Below, in pieces: positions 45,822-54,654 of a stretch of 64,000 nt of DNA. The DNA comes from Streptomyces griseiscabiei. Its GTDB lineage: Bacteria; Actinomycetota; Actinomycetes; Streptomycetales; Streptomycetaceae. The stretch spans positions 2,666,001 through 2,730,000 of the forward strand of contig NZ_JAGJBZ010000002.1 in assembly GCF_020010925.1 (NCBI RefSeq). The letters run 5' to 3'. How positions within the stretch are numbered: position 1 is the stretch's first letter; each line of letters starts with the position of its first letter. The position numbers and the translations under genes are program-made. The notes under the pieces are model-generated. The model saw only the letters and a program-made list of their open reading frames with translations, was not told where the DNA came from and searched no databases.

Positions 45822-48800
45822 ATGACCGTCACCCGCAGATCCTTACTCGTCGCGGGCACCTCCGCCCCGCTGGTGGGAGCGCTGGCGGGCACCGCGGCCG
45901 GCGCGCCCCGGGCCCACGCCTCGTCCACCGGCCGGACCCTCCCCCTCCGGGACGGCTGGCGCTTCGCCCTCGTCGACCCGGGCGGCATCACCGACCCGAC
46001 CGGCGAGTACGCCGGCGCCGCCGACCCCGGATACGACGACTCCGCCTGGCGGCGGGTCGCCGTCCCCCACGACTGGTCCATCGAACTGGCGCCCACCACC
46101 CAGCACGGCACCACCAGCGGCACCGGCTTCTTCCCCGGCGGCCTCGGCTGGTACCGCACCACCTTCACCCTGCCGCCCGCCCTCGCCGGCAAGCGGATCT
46201 CCGTCGAGTTCGACGGCGTCTACATGGACTCCCACGTCCACTGCAACGGCACCGAGGTCGGCCGCCACCCCTACGGCTACACCGGCTTCGCCTTCGACCT
46301 CACCGATCTGCTGCACACCGACGGCACCACCGCGAACGTCATCGCCGTCAAGGTCCAGAACCGCCTGCCCAGCAGCCGCTGGTACTCCGGCAGCGGCATC
46401 TACCGCGAGGCCCGCCTCGTCGTCACCGACCCGGTGCACGTGGCCCGCTGGGGCACCCGGGTCACCACGCCCGACATCACCGAGGAGCGGGCCCTGGTCC
46501 GTGTGGAGACCTCCGTCGTGAACGCCTCCGGGACCGGGGCGGACGTCGAGATCGTCTCGCGGATCACCGACGCCCGGGGCCGCACGGTCGCCCGTACGTC
46601 CGCCACGGTCGCCGTCGCCGACACGGCCACCGGGACCCAGGAACTGACCGTCCGCGAACCGAGGCTGTGGGACTTCGCGGACCCGCACCGCTACACCCTC
46701 ACCACCGAACTGCGCGTCGGCGGCAGAACCACCGACACCCACCGCACCCCCTTCGGCATCCGCACCTTCCGCTTCGACCCCGACGAGGGCTTCCACCTCA
46801 ACGGCACCTATCACAAGATCAAGGGCGTCGACCTCCACCACGACCTGGGCGCGCTCGGCGCCGCCGTCAGCGCCGACGCGATCCGCCGGCAGATGACGAT
46901 CATGAAGTCGATGGGCGTCAACGCCTTCCGCACCTCCCACAACCCGCCCTCCCCGGAGATGATCGAGGTCTGCGAGGACCTGGGCATCGTGATGACGGTC
47001 GAGGCCTTCGACTGCTGGAAGAGCCCCAAGACCCGCTACGACTACGGCCGTTTCTTCGACGAGTGGGCCGACCGCGACGTCACCGAGATGGTGCTCGCCG
47101 CCCGCAACTCGCCCGCTGTCCTCATGTGGTCGATCGGCAACGAGGTCTCGGAGTTCACCTCCACCGCCGGCCTCGCCATGGCGGACCGTCTGATCGCCGC
47201 CGTGAAGGCCTCCGACGACACCCGCCCCGTCGTCATCGGCTCCCACCGCCACCGCAGCGTCCCCGCCCCCGGCACCCCCGGCGACCTGATCCTCGCCAAA
47301 CTCGACGGCCTCGGCCTCAACTACAACACCGCCAAGTCGGTGGACGCCCTGCACGCCCGCTACCCGCACCTGTTCCTCTTCGAGTCCGAGTCGTCCTCGG
47401 AGACCTCCACCCGAGGCGTCTACCAGGAGCCCGAGCGCCTCAACACCGGCGAGAACCACACCCCCGGGAAACGAGGCGTCTCCTCCTACGACAACAACCT
47501 CGCCTCCTGGACCATGAGCGGCGAGTACGGCCACAAGAAGGACCGCGACCGGAAGTGGTTCGCCGGGCAGTTCCTGTGGTCCGGCATCGACTACATCGGC
47601 GAGCCCACGCCGTACGACGTCTTCCCGGTGAAGGCGTCCTTCTTCGGCGCGGTCGACACGGCGGGCTTCCCGAAGGACATGTACCACCTCTTCCGGAGCC
47701 AGTGGACCGACCGGCCCATGGTCCATCTGCTGCCGATGACCTGGAACCACACCGAGGGCGACACGGTCGAGGTGTGGGCGTACTCCAATGTCGACACCGT
47801 GGAGCTGTTCCTCGACGGAAGGTCCCTCGGGACACGGCGGTTCGACGAGAAGAAGACCGTCGACGGACGCCCCTACCTGGAGACCACCGAGGCCACCGGC
47901 GACGACAAGACCTTCACCGACGGCCCGTACCCCGGCAGCTACACCAGCCCCGACGGAAGCGCGGGCAAGCTCCACCTCACCTGGAAAGTGCCCTACGCGC
48001 CCGGCGAGTTGAAGGCGGTGGCACGGCGGAACGGCAAGGCCGTCGCCACCGACGTCCTGCGCACCGCGGGCAGGCCGCACGCCGTGCGTCTGACCGCCGA
48101 CCGCGGGTCCGTGGCCGCGGACGGGCGGTCGCTCGCCTTCGTCACCGCCGAGATCGTCGACGCCCGGGGCGTGGTGGTGCCCGACGCCGAGCATCTGATC
48201 ACCTTCGACGTACGGGGCGGCTCCCTCGCCGGGCTCGACAACGGCCGGGAGGAGAGCGCCGAGCGCTACCAGGCCAGCACCCGCACCGCCTTCGGCGGCA
48301 GGGCGCTCGCGATCGTCCGGGCCGGGACCGAGCCCGGGTCGGTGAAGGTGACGGCGCGGGTGGAGGGTCTGCGGGCCGGGAAGGCGAGGGTCCGGGCCAC
48401 ATGGGCGCGCGACAGGTCGTCCGTACCCGCCGCCGAGTTCGCGCCCGAGCACCCGGCCGCCGTCGCCCTCCCGCACGCCGACGCCGGTTACTCCGGCCGC
48501 CCCGACACCCTCCCCGCCGCCATGCTGGACGGCGATCCCGCCACCGGCTGGTCCAACGCCTTCCTCAAGGCGGCCACCGCCCTGCTGCCGGCGTTCGGCG
48601 GGGCCCGGGCCGAGGACTGGGTGTCGGTCGACTGGGGGAGGCCCGGGACGGTCGACCGGGTCGAGGTCTCCTTCACCGTCGACGCCGGGCACACCCTGCC
48701 CGCGGCGGTCGCGGTCGAGGTGTGGGACGGCAGACGGTACGTCCCGGTCGTGGGGGCGAAGACCGACTGGGCCACCGCCTCGGACGCCCCGACGGCGATC

Positions 48801-48911
48801 ACCTTCGCCCCGGTGCGCGGCAGCCGGGTCCGGCTCACCCTGACCAGCCGCCATCCGGGCGAGGCGCGCGGCGCGGTGCGGATCAGCAGGCTGGACGTGC
48901 TCGCGGTCTGA
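45822..48911 (+). CDS. Secreted glycoside hydrolase family 2 (beta-galactosidase-like)
   Basis: About 1029 residues with a Tat signal (TRRSLLVAGTSAPLVGALAG). Order: sugar-binding jelly roll, immunoglobulin-like domain, TIM barrel, then extra C-terminal domains including a DUF4982-like part and a discoidin-type (F5/8 C) module near residues 890-1029. Barrel landmarks: AFRTSHNPPSPEM, acid/base Glu441 in WSIGNEVSE, probable nucleophile Glu521 in FLFESESS. Family enzymes remove terminal beta-galactose, glucuronic acid or mannose; the exact sugar is open. GAAGGGAA precedes ATG 45822. Confidence 0.92.
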   Translation: MTVTRRSLLVAGTSAPLVGALAGTAAGAPRAHASSTGRTLPLRDGWRFALVDPGGITDPTGEYAGAADPGYDDSAWRRVAVPHDWSIELAPTTQHGTTSGTGFFPGGLGWYRTTFTLPPALAGKRISVEFDGVYMDSHVHCNGTEVGRHPYGYTGFAFDLTDLLHTDGTTANVIAVKVQNRLPSSRWYSGSGIYREARLVVTDPVHVARWGTRVTTPDITEERALVRVETSVVNASGTGADVEIVSRITDARGRTVARTSATVAVADTATGTQELTVREPRLWDFADPHRYTLTTELRVGGRTTDTHRTPFGIRTFRFDPDEGFHLNGTYHKIKGVDLHHDLGALGAAVSADAIRRQMTIMKSMGVNAFRTSHNPPSPEMIEVCEDLGIVMTVEAFDCWKSPKTRYDYGRFFDEWADRDVTEMVLAARNSPAVLMWSIGNEVSEFTSTAGLAMADRLIAAVKASDDTRPVVIGSHRHRSVPAPGTPGDLILAKLDGLGLNYNTAKSVDALHARYPHLFLFESESSSETSTRGVYQEPERLNTGENHTPGKRGVSSYDNNLASWTMSGEYGHKKDRDRKWFAGQFLWSGIDYIGEPTPYDVFPVKASFFGAVDTAGFPKDMYHLFRSQWTDRPMVHLLPMTWNHTEGDTVEVWAYSNVDTVELFLDGRSLGTRRFDEKKTVDGRPYLETTEATGDDKTFTDGPYPGSYTSPDGSAGKLHLTWKVPYAPGELKAVARRNGKAVATDVLRTAGRPHAVRLTADRGSVAADGRSLAFVTAEIVDARGVVVPDAEHLITFDVRGGSLAGLDNGREESAERYQASTRTAFGGRALAIVRAGTEPGSVKVTARVEGLRAGKARVRATWARDRSSVPAAEFAPEHPAAVALPHADAGYSGRPDTLPAAMLDGDPATGWSNAFLKAATALLPAFGGARAEDWVSVDWGRPGTVDRVEVSFTVDAGHTLPAAVAVEVWDGRRYVPVVGAKTDWATASDAPTAITFAPVRGSRVRLTLTSRHPGEARGAVRISRLDVLAV

Positions 48912-49069
48912 GCCGCCCGGCACACGCGGGAAGGCGTCCCTGCGGTGCGCCACTTCGGTCCGGACGGGACGGCGGCGGGCCGCCGGACAGGACGGCGGAC
49001 GGGAAACCAGTCCTGTCCGGACCGTTGACGATCTGTCATGTCTCTAACAGCATGGCCCGCAGCCCTGCC

Positions 49070-49083
49070 TGGGAGCGCTCCCA
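49070..49083. promoter_or_regulatory. CebR-type operator
   Basis: TGGGAGCGCTCCCA, a perfect 14-bp palindrome identical to the consensus bound by the LacI-family cellobiose/cellotriose sensor CebR in Streptomyces. It ends 38 bp before the start of the GH9 cellulase gene, so cello-oligosaccharide induction is predicted. Confidence 0.88.
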
Positions 49084-49121
49084 CGTCATTTCGACCCCCA
49101 CCTCCCCCGAGGAGCCCCGAC

Positions 49122-51365
49122 GTGAAACGACGCAGAACCACCCTGCTCGCCCTGACGGCCCTCCTCGCGGCGGCGCTCACCGCGCTGCCCACCGGACCGG
49201 CCCAGGCCGAGGAGGTCGAACAGGTCAGGAACGGCACCTTCGACACCACCACCGCCCCCTGGTGGACGACCGGCAACGTCACCGCCGGCCTCACCGACGA
49301 CCGCCTCTGCGCCGAGATCCCCGGCGGCACCGCCAACCGCTGGGACGCCGCCGTCGGCCAGAACGACATCACCCTCGTCAAGGGCGAGTCGTACCGGTTC
49401 AAGTTCTCCGCCTCCGGCACGCCCCAGGGCAACGTCCTGCGCGCGATCGTCGGCCTGTCGGTGGCCCCGTACGACACCTACTTCGAGGTGAGCCCGCAGC
49501 TGAACGTCTCGGGCGACTCGTACTCCTACACCTTCACCTCGCCCGTCGACACCGCGCAGGGCCAGGTCGGCTTCCAGGTGGGCGGCAACGCGAACCCGTT
49601 CACCTTCTGCATGGACGACATCTCGCTGCTCGGCGGGGTGCCGCCGGAGGTGTACGAACCCGACACCGGGCCCCGGGTACGGGTCAACCAGGTCGCTTAT
49701 CTGCCCGCCGGACCGAAGAACGCCACCCTGGTCACCGACGCCACGGCGAAACTGCCCTGGCAGCTGAAGAACGCGACGGGCGCCGTGGTCGCCCACGGAC
49801 GGTCCACCCCGCACGGGCTGGACGCCTCCTCCGGACAGAACGTCCACTCCATCGACTTCGGCGCCTACCGCAAACGCGGCACCGGCTTCACCCTGGTCGC
49901 CGACGGCGAGACCAGCCGCCCCTTCGACATCGACGCCGGTGCCTACGAACGCCTGCGCCTCGACTCGCTGAAGTACTACTACACCCAGCGCAGCGGCACC
50001 CCGATCAGCGACGACCTGCGCCCCGGTTACGGCCGCGCCGCCGGCCATGTCGACGTGGCGCCCAACCAGGGCGACGGGAACGTGCCCTGCCAGCCCGGTG
50101 TCTGCGACTACCGCCTCGACGTCACCGGCGGCTGGTACGACGCCGGCGACCACGGCAAGTACGTCGTCAACGGCGGGATCTCCACCTGGGAGGTGCTGAG
50201 CACCTACGAACGCGCCCGGTACGCCCGCACCGGGAAGTCCGGGAAGCTCGGCGACGGCTCGCTGGACATCCCGGAGAGCGGCAACAGGATCCCCGACCTG
50301 CTGGACGAGGTCCGCTGGGAGCTGGACTTCCTGCTGAAGATGCAGGTGCCGCAGGGCAGGCCCCTCGCGGGCATGGCCCACCACAAGATCCACGACGAGC
50401 AGTGGACGGGCCTGCCCCTGATGCCCGCCGCCGACCCGCAGAAGCGCGAACTCCACCCGCCGAGCACCGCCGCCACGCTGAACCTGGCGGCCACCGCCGC
50501 CCAGGCGGCCCGCCTCTACCGCCCCTACGACCGGGCGTTCGCCGCGAAGGCCCTCACCGCGGCCCGCACGGCGTGGAAGGCGGCCCTGGACCACCCCGCG
50601 ATGTACGCCTCCGAGAGCGACGGCATCGGCGGTGGCACCTACGCCGACAACAACGTCACCGACGAGTTCTACTGGGCTGCGGCGCAGCTGTACCTCACCA
50701 CCGGTGAGAAGGCGTTCCAGGACCACATCCTCGCCTCGCCCGTGCACACCGCCGACATCTTCGGCCCCGTCGGCTTCGACTGGGCCCGCACGGCCGCCGC
50801 GGGCCGCCTCGACCTCGCGACCGTCCCCAGCAAGCTGCCCGGCCGTGACAAGGTCCGCAAGTCCGTGATCAAGGGCGCCGACCGCTATCTCGCCACCCTG
50901 AAGGCCCACCCGTACGGCATGCCGTACGCCCCCGACAACAACCTCTACGACTGGGGCTCCAACCACCAGATCCTCAACAACGCGGTCGTCATCGCCACCG
51001 CGTACGACATCGGCGGGGCGAGCAAGTACCGCGAGGGCGCGCTGCAGAGCATGGACTACCTCTTCGGCCGCAACGCCCTCAACATCTCCTACGTCACCGG
51101 ATACGGCGAGGTCGACGCCCGCAACCAGCACAGCCGCTGGTACGCCCACCAGCTCGACCCGTCCCAGCCCAACCCGCCCACCGGCACCCTCGCGGGCGGC
51201 CCCAACTCCTCCATCCAGGACCCCTACGCCCAGAGCAAACTCCAGGGTTGCGTCGGTCAGTTCTGCTACATCGACGACATCCAGTCCTGGTCGACCAACG
51301 AACACACGATCAACTGGAACGCGGCGCTGGTGCGTATGGCGTCGTTCGTGGCCGACCAGAGCTAG
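49122..51365 (+). CDS. Secreted family-9 endoglucanase (cellulase) with N-terminal CBM
   Basis: About 747 residues. Sec signal [23 protein letters not shown]4/9-type module about 30-175 ([15 protein letters not shown]); Ig-like CelD_N domain ([20 protein letters not shown]); GH9 barrel from about 270 to the end. Catalytic Asp pair in [14 protein letters not shown] near 340 and acid Glu727 in [14 protein letters not shown]. Cleaves beta-1,4-glucan. GTG 49122 follows GAGGAG. Regulated by the CebR box upstream. Confidence 0.95.
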   Translation: MKRRRTTLLALTALLAAALTALPTGPAQAEEVEQVRNGTFDTTTAPWWTTGNVTAGLTDDRLCAEIPGGTANRWDAAVGQNDITLVKGESYRFKFSASGTPQGNVLRAIVGLSVAPYDTYFEVSPQLNVSGDSYSYTFTSPVDTAQGQVGFQVGGNANPFTFCMDDISLLGGVPPEVYEPDTGPRVRVNQVAYLPAGPKNATLVTDATAKLPWQLKNATGAVVAHGRSTPHGLDASSGQNVHSIDFGAYRKRGTGFTLVADGETSRPFDIDAGAYERLRLDSLKYYYTQRSGTPISDDLRPGYGRAAGHVDVAPNQGDGNVPCQPGVCDYRLDVTGGWYDAGDHGKYVVNGGISTWEVLSTYERARYARTGKSGKLGDGSLDIPESGNRIPDLLDEVRWELDFLLKMQVPQGRPLAGMAHHKIHDEQWTGLPLMPAADPQKRELHPPSTAATLNLAATAAQAARLYRPYDRAFAAKALTAARTAWKAALDHPAMYASESDGIGGGTYADNNVTDEFYWAAAQLYLTTGEKAFQDHILASPVHTADIFGPVGFDWARTAAAGRLDLATVPSKLPGRDKVRKSVIKGADRYLATLKAHPYGMPYAPDNNLYDWGSNHQILNNAVVIATAYDIGGASKYREGALQSMDYLFGRNALNISYVTGYGEVDARNQHSRWYAHQLDPSQPNPPTGTLAGGPNSSIQDPYAQSKLQGCVGQFCYIDDIQSWSTNEHTINWNAALVRMASFVADQS

Positions 51366-51379
51366 CTTCCGTCTCGCTT

Positions 51380-51442
51380 CGGTACCGCGTGGGACAGCCC
51401 GTGACCTGGGACTATTTACGGGTAAGTACCCGCGCGGTACCG
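51380..51442. promoter_or_regulatory. Palindromic region before the toxin-antitoxin genes
   Basis: CGGTACCG at 51380-51387 and again at 51435-51442, with CGGGTA-AG-TACCCG at 51419-51432 and a -10-like TATTTA (51413-51418) between. This suits autorepression by the ribbon-helix-helix antitoxin. GGAG follows, just before ATG 51450. Confidence 0.55.
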
Positions 51443-51449
51443 TTGGAGC

Positions 51450-51695
51450 ATGCCAGCTCTGAATGTGGAGTTCAGCGACCGCGAGCTAGAGGATCTGCGG
51501 CAGATCGCCAAGGAGCGCGGTACGTCGATGAAGGCGCTCGTACGGGAGGCCGCCGCGGCCGACATAGTGCGACACCGGGCGCTGAAGGAGGGCGCGGAGG
51601 CCTTCCGCCGGTTCTTCACCGCACACGCCGACGAATTCGCCGCCGCCTTCCCGGACGACGAACCCGCCGCCCCGGCGAAAGGGCGGGCCGGCTGA
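51450..51695 (+). CDS. Ribbon-helix-helix antitoxin of a Fic-like toxin-antitoxin pair
   Basis: An 81-residue protein. The beta strand ALNVEFSDRELEDLRQIAKE and the helix GTSMKALVREAAAADIVRHR fit a CopG/RHH DNA-binding dimer; the C-terminal half (AFRRFFTAHADEFAAAFPDD) would wrap the toxin. It precedes the toxin gene by 3 bp. Confidence 0.8.
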   Translation: MPALNVEFSDRELEDLRQIAKERGTSMKALVREAAAADIVRHRALKEGAEAFRRFFTAHADEFAAAFPDDEPAAPAKGRAG

Positions 51696-51698
51696 CCG

Positions 51699-52076
51699 AT
51701 GGCATCCGTCATCCACATCGACGTGCCCTGGCTGCTCCAGCGGCATGAAGAGGTCATGCCCGAGCAGCCCACCATCAACGACTTCTCCGCGCTCGTGGCG
51801 GCCGTGGCCCGGCATCGCGTCGACCCGCCGCGCCTGGGCGTCGACTCCGACCCGGCCTGGCGGGCCGCCGCGCTGCTGCACACCCTCGCCGTGCTGAAAC
51901 CGCTGCCGGCCGCCAACGCCCGTTTCGCCTGCGCGACGGCCGTGGCGTACATGTTCGTCAGCGGTGTCGGCATCGACCCGCCCTACGGGGCCCTCGTGGA
52001 TCTCGCGCGCGACCTGCTCTCCGGGGCGACGGACGTCTACGGGGCGGCGGACCGGCTGCGCTCCTGGCAGATCTGA
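51699..52076 (+). CDS. Fic/Doc-like toxin with degenerate Fic motif
   Basis: A 125-residue, mostly helical protein: VIHIDVPWLLQRHEEVMPEQ, ALVAAVARHRVDPPRLGVD, LKPLPAANARFACATAVAYM, PPYGALVDLARDLLSGATDV. The order resembles Doc/Fic, and AANAR stands where HxFxxGNGR or HxFxDANKR is expected, but the catalytic His is absent. I recall this as a Streptomyces-type Fic family toxin component. Biochemical activity is uncertain. Confidence 0.75.
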   Translation: MASVIHIDVPWLLQRHEEVMPEQPTINDFSALVAAVARHRVDPPRLGVDSDPAWRAAALLHTLAVLKPLPAANARFACATAVAYMFVSGVGIDPPYGALVDLARDLLSGATDVYGAADRLRSWQI

Positions 52077-52626
52077 GCCGCCCGGAATCGCGAGGTCCCG
52101 CCCCGGGGCCGCCGACCGAGGGCGGGAGGATCAAGGTCGGCGGCCGTTTCGCGCGGGAGAGCCGCCGTTCCGCGCGGGGCCTTCCGAGGTGGCCGAGTTC
52201 AGTGAACAACCAACCGTCGGGGCGCCGGGAGCGTGCGCGGGACACCGGTTTGTGCGCACGGTTCACACGGGGTGCTTGAAGCCTTGAGCATTCCGGAACC
52301 GGAAGGCTTCGTTCTGCGAAGCGGAAGCAGTGATACCGGTCATCTGACCTGCTTTTAGTGATGTGGATGTTGCACAAGTGCCTTGTTAGCCATGAGTAAC
52401 TTGTGCAAGGGTGAACTTCCTGCGCATGGGCAATGGCCCGGCCGGAAAGGCCATTTGACCTTCCCGGTCACCGAAGGGCCCAAAAGGCTCAAGGGAGACG
52501 GCCATCGTGCGGTTCGGCCCCCGACCGCTTTCCCGGCGCCCGCCAAAAAGGTACGCACCAATCCAGGGCCCTTTTCGGCGGCCACAACTCCGTGTGCCAT
52601 CTTGTGCCTTGGAAGGAACCCGCTCT
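52077..52626. other. 550-bp gene-free leader before the sigma-like lectin gene
   Basis: No convincing gene. Several inverted repeats are visible: GAAGCCTT ... AAGGCTTC near 52274-52306, GCTTCG-TTCTG-CGAAGC just after it, the perfect TTGCACAAGT (52370-52379) / ACTTGTGCAA (52399-52408), and AATGGCC / GGCCATT near 52433-52456. It probably holds the promoter and a structured leader. Confidence 0.5.
52370..52408. promoter_or_regulatory. 10-bp inverted repeat in the long leader
   Basis: TTGCACAAGT (52370-52379) / ACTTGTGCAA (52399-52408), perfect arms 19 nt apart in an AT-richer part about 220 bp before GTG 52627. It could be an operator or an RNA stem; not GC-rich like the terminators here. Confidence 0.45.
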
Positions 52627-54468
52627 GTGCACACCCCCCACCCTCCTCGTCCCACATATCCGCCCGCTCCCGGCCCGGTGCCCGGAGAGTCCGACGAGAC
52701 TCTCGCCGCCCGGCTGAGGGGCTGGCCGGAAGGCGGCACCGGCGACCCGGTCGCCCTGCTGATGGCACGCCACTGGCAGCCCGCGTACGACTACGCGGTC
52801 ATCTGTCTCGCCACCCAGTCCCAGGTGGCCTCGATGGTGACCGCGACCGCCTTCCACCGGGTGCTCGACGGGCTGATGCGGGGCGAGTCGGGCGTCGCCC
52901 TGCGGCCCCGGCTGCTGGTGGCCGCGCGCGACACCGTCAAGGAGTGGTCCGCGGAAGGCGGCGTCTCCGGTGTGCTGCCCGACCTGAGGAAGCCCGCCGG
53001 CGGTCGCGGTATGCGGGCGGCGAAGTCCATGACGCCCGAAAACCGCAAGCTCGTCGAGCGCTCTTTCCAGGCCCTCCCGGCGGTCGCCCAGTGCCTGCTG
53101 TGGCACACCGAAGTAGAAGCCGAAACGATAACCATACCCACCGGTCTGCTGGGCCTGGACGCCGACAGCGCGACGGCCATCCTGGAGCAGGCACGCGACA
53201 AATTCCGTGAGGGCTGCGTCCGCGCCCATCGGGAACTCGCGCCGTCCAAGGATTGCCGCTTCTACAACCGCCTGCTGGACGTACCGATTCGTCGCGGCGG
53301 CGCCCTGCTGCCCGATGTCCAGCAGCATCTGCTGGAGTGCCGCTACTGCCGTTACGCCGCCGAGCAACTCAGCCATTTCGAGGGCGGACTGGGCGGAGTC
53401 ATCGCCGAGGCGGTACTCGGCTGGGGCGCCCGGCGCTATCTCGACTCCCGGCCCGGCCGGATGCCGCAGAAGGGGAGTTCGAGACGCCCGGGGAGCGGCG
53501 GCCGGCACCGTGTGCTCTCCCAGATCCCCGCACAGCGCCGCCGGATCATCTCCGGAGTGCGCAACCCCCGCGCCCTGATCACCGTCGGCGTCTCCTCGGG
53601 AGCCCTGCTCGCGGCCGTCCTCGGCGCCGCGTTCCTCTCCGACGACGGCACCGGCGCCGACCCCACGGCCTCCACCAACGCCCCCGGGGGCGTCGCCACA
53701 GCGCCGGACACCGGCAACAACACCACCACCGACACCGCTTCGCCGACCCCGCCCGCCTCGGCCGACCGGCCCACGGCACCCCAGCGGACCCGGCTGCGCA
53801 ACCAGGCCGCCGACCTGTGCGTCGACATCCAGGGCGGCAAGGCCGTCAAGGGCGCCTCGACCGAACTCGCGGTGTGCGACTCCGGCTGGACCCAGAAGTG
53901 GTCCTACGAGGAGGACGGCCTGCTCCGCAGTGTCGCCAACCCCGAACTGTGCCTGGACTCCCAGGTCGACGCCGGAGTCGTCGTCCTCGGCACGTGCGCC
54001 GACGAGGACTCCAAGCGCGGTGACGACGTGCGCTACGACTTCACCGTGCAGGGCGAGTTGCTGCCCCGGTGGGGCGAGGGGCTCGCCATGGCCCCCGTCG
54101 CCCGGGAGCCCGACGCGGACATCGTCGTCAAGGTCCGGGACAACTCCACCACCCAGCGCTGGCTCACCGACGGCGTGACCGCCAGTCCCGAGTCGCTCTC
54201 CGTCTCCGGCTCCGAGGCGCCGACGCCGGAGACCGAGCGGGTGTCCCGGAAGCCGGAGCCGGAGGCCGACGGTGCCTCTCCGGCCCCCGGTCCGGAGAAG
54301 TCCCGGTCCCCGCAGCCGGGCGCGTCTCCCGAGGCGGAGGCCGAGCAGGGGGGTTCGATCCTGTCCGTGGGCGACGAGAAGGAGGATGCGCCCGCCTCCG
54401 CCGAGCAGCCGGTGCTGCCGCTGACGTCCCTCGACGTTCCGGGTCTGCTGACGGGGCTGGGCCTGTAG
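52627..54468 (+). CDS. Membrane protein with ECF-sigma-like cytoplasmic part, zinc-finger-like segment and external ricin lectin
   Basis: About 613 residues. Residues about 20-95 resemble ECF sigma region 2 (LLMARHWQPAYDYAVICL, VTATAFHRVLDGLMRG). Residues 140-205 resemble region 4 (FQALPAVAQCLLWHTEVE, GLLGLDADSATAILEQARDK). Then HLLECRYCRYAAEQL, a His-Cys-Cys cluster as in anti-sigma zinc fingers, one transmembrane helix (ALITVGVSSGALLAAVLGAA), a Pro/Thr linker and a ricin-type beta-trefoil (RNQAADLCVDIQGGKAVKG, ANPELCLDSQ). The tail is acidic and Pro-rich. It may sense external glycans. GTG 52627 follows AAGGAA. Confidence 0.75.
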   Translation: MHTPHPPRPTYPPAPGPVPGESDETLAARLRGWPEGGTGDPVALLMARHWQPAYDYAVICLATQSQVASMVTATAFHRVLDGLMRGESGVALRPRLLVAARDTVKEWSAEGGVSGVLPDLRKPAGGRGMRAAKSMTPENRKLVERSFQALPAVAQCLLWHTEVEAETITIPTGLLGLDADSATAILEQARDKFREGCVRAHRELAPSKDCRFYNRLLDVPIRRGGALLPDVQQHLLECRYCRYAAEQLSHFEGGLGGVIAEAVLGWGARRYLDSRPGRMPQKGSSRRPGSGGRHRVLSQIPAQRRRIISGVRNPRALITVGVSSGALLAAVLGAAFLSDDGTGADPTASTNAPGGVATAPDTGNNTTTDTASPTPPASADRPTAPQRTRLRNQAADLCVDIQGGKAVKGASTELAVCDSGWTQKWSYEEDGLLRSVANPELCLDSQVDAGVVVLGTCADEDSKRGDDVRYDFTVQGELLPRWGEGLAMAPVAREPDADIVVKVRDNSTTQRWLTDGVTASPESLSVSGSEAPTPETERVSRKPEPEADGASPAPGPEKSRSPQPGASPEAEAEQGGSILSVGDEKEDAPASAEQPVLPLTSLDVPGLLTGLGL

Positions 54469-54491
54469 GGGTTCGTTGTCGGGTGCGGGTG

Positions 54492-54612
54492 GGTGGGGGC
54501 TTCTCGCGCAGTTCCCCGCGCCCCTGAAAAGCAGGGGCTGCGCCCCTTGCTTTTCCCCCGGCCCACCCGCCACCTTCCAGGGGCGCGGGGAACTGCGCGA
54601 GAAGCCCCCACC
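54492..54612. repeat. 35-bp perfect inverted repeat with a nested hairpin
   Basis: Arms 54492-54526 and 54578-54612 pair over all 35 bases (arm 1 contains TTCTCGCGCAGTTCCCCGCG). The 51-nt loop holds a second near-perfect stem, AAAAGCAGGGGC / GCCCCTTGCTTTT, with one bulged base. It lies between the convergent lectin and oxidase genes and must terminate both. I recall this sequence as a frequent intergenic repeat of Streptomyces genomes. Confidence 0.85.
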
Positions 54613-54654
54613 GGACCCGCGCGGAGCGCGACATGGCGGGGGCGAGAGCCCCGG

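Noticed and set aside
50204..50494. Antisense frames inside the cellulase gene
   Set aside because: Shadows of a well-supported GH9 gene.
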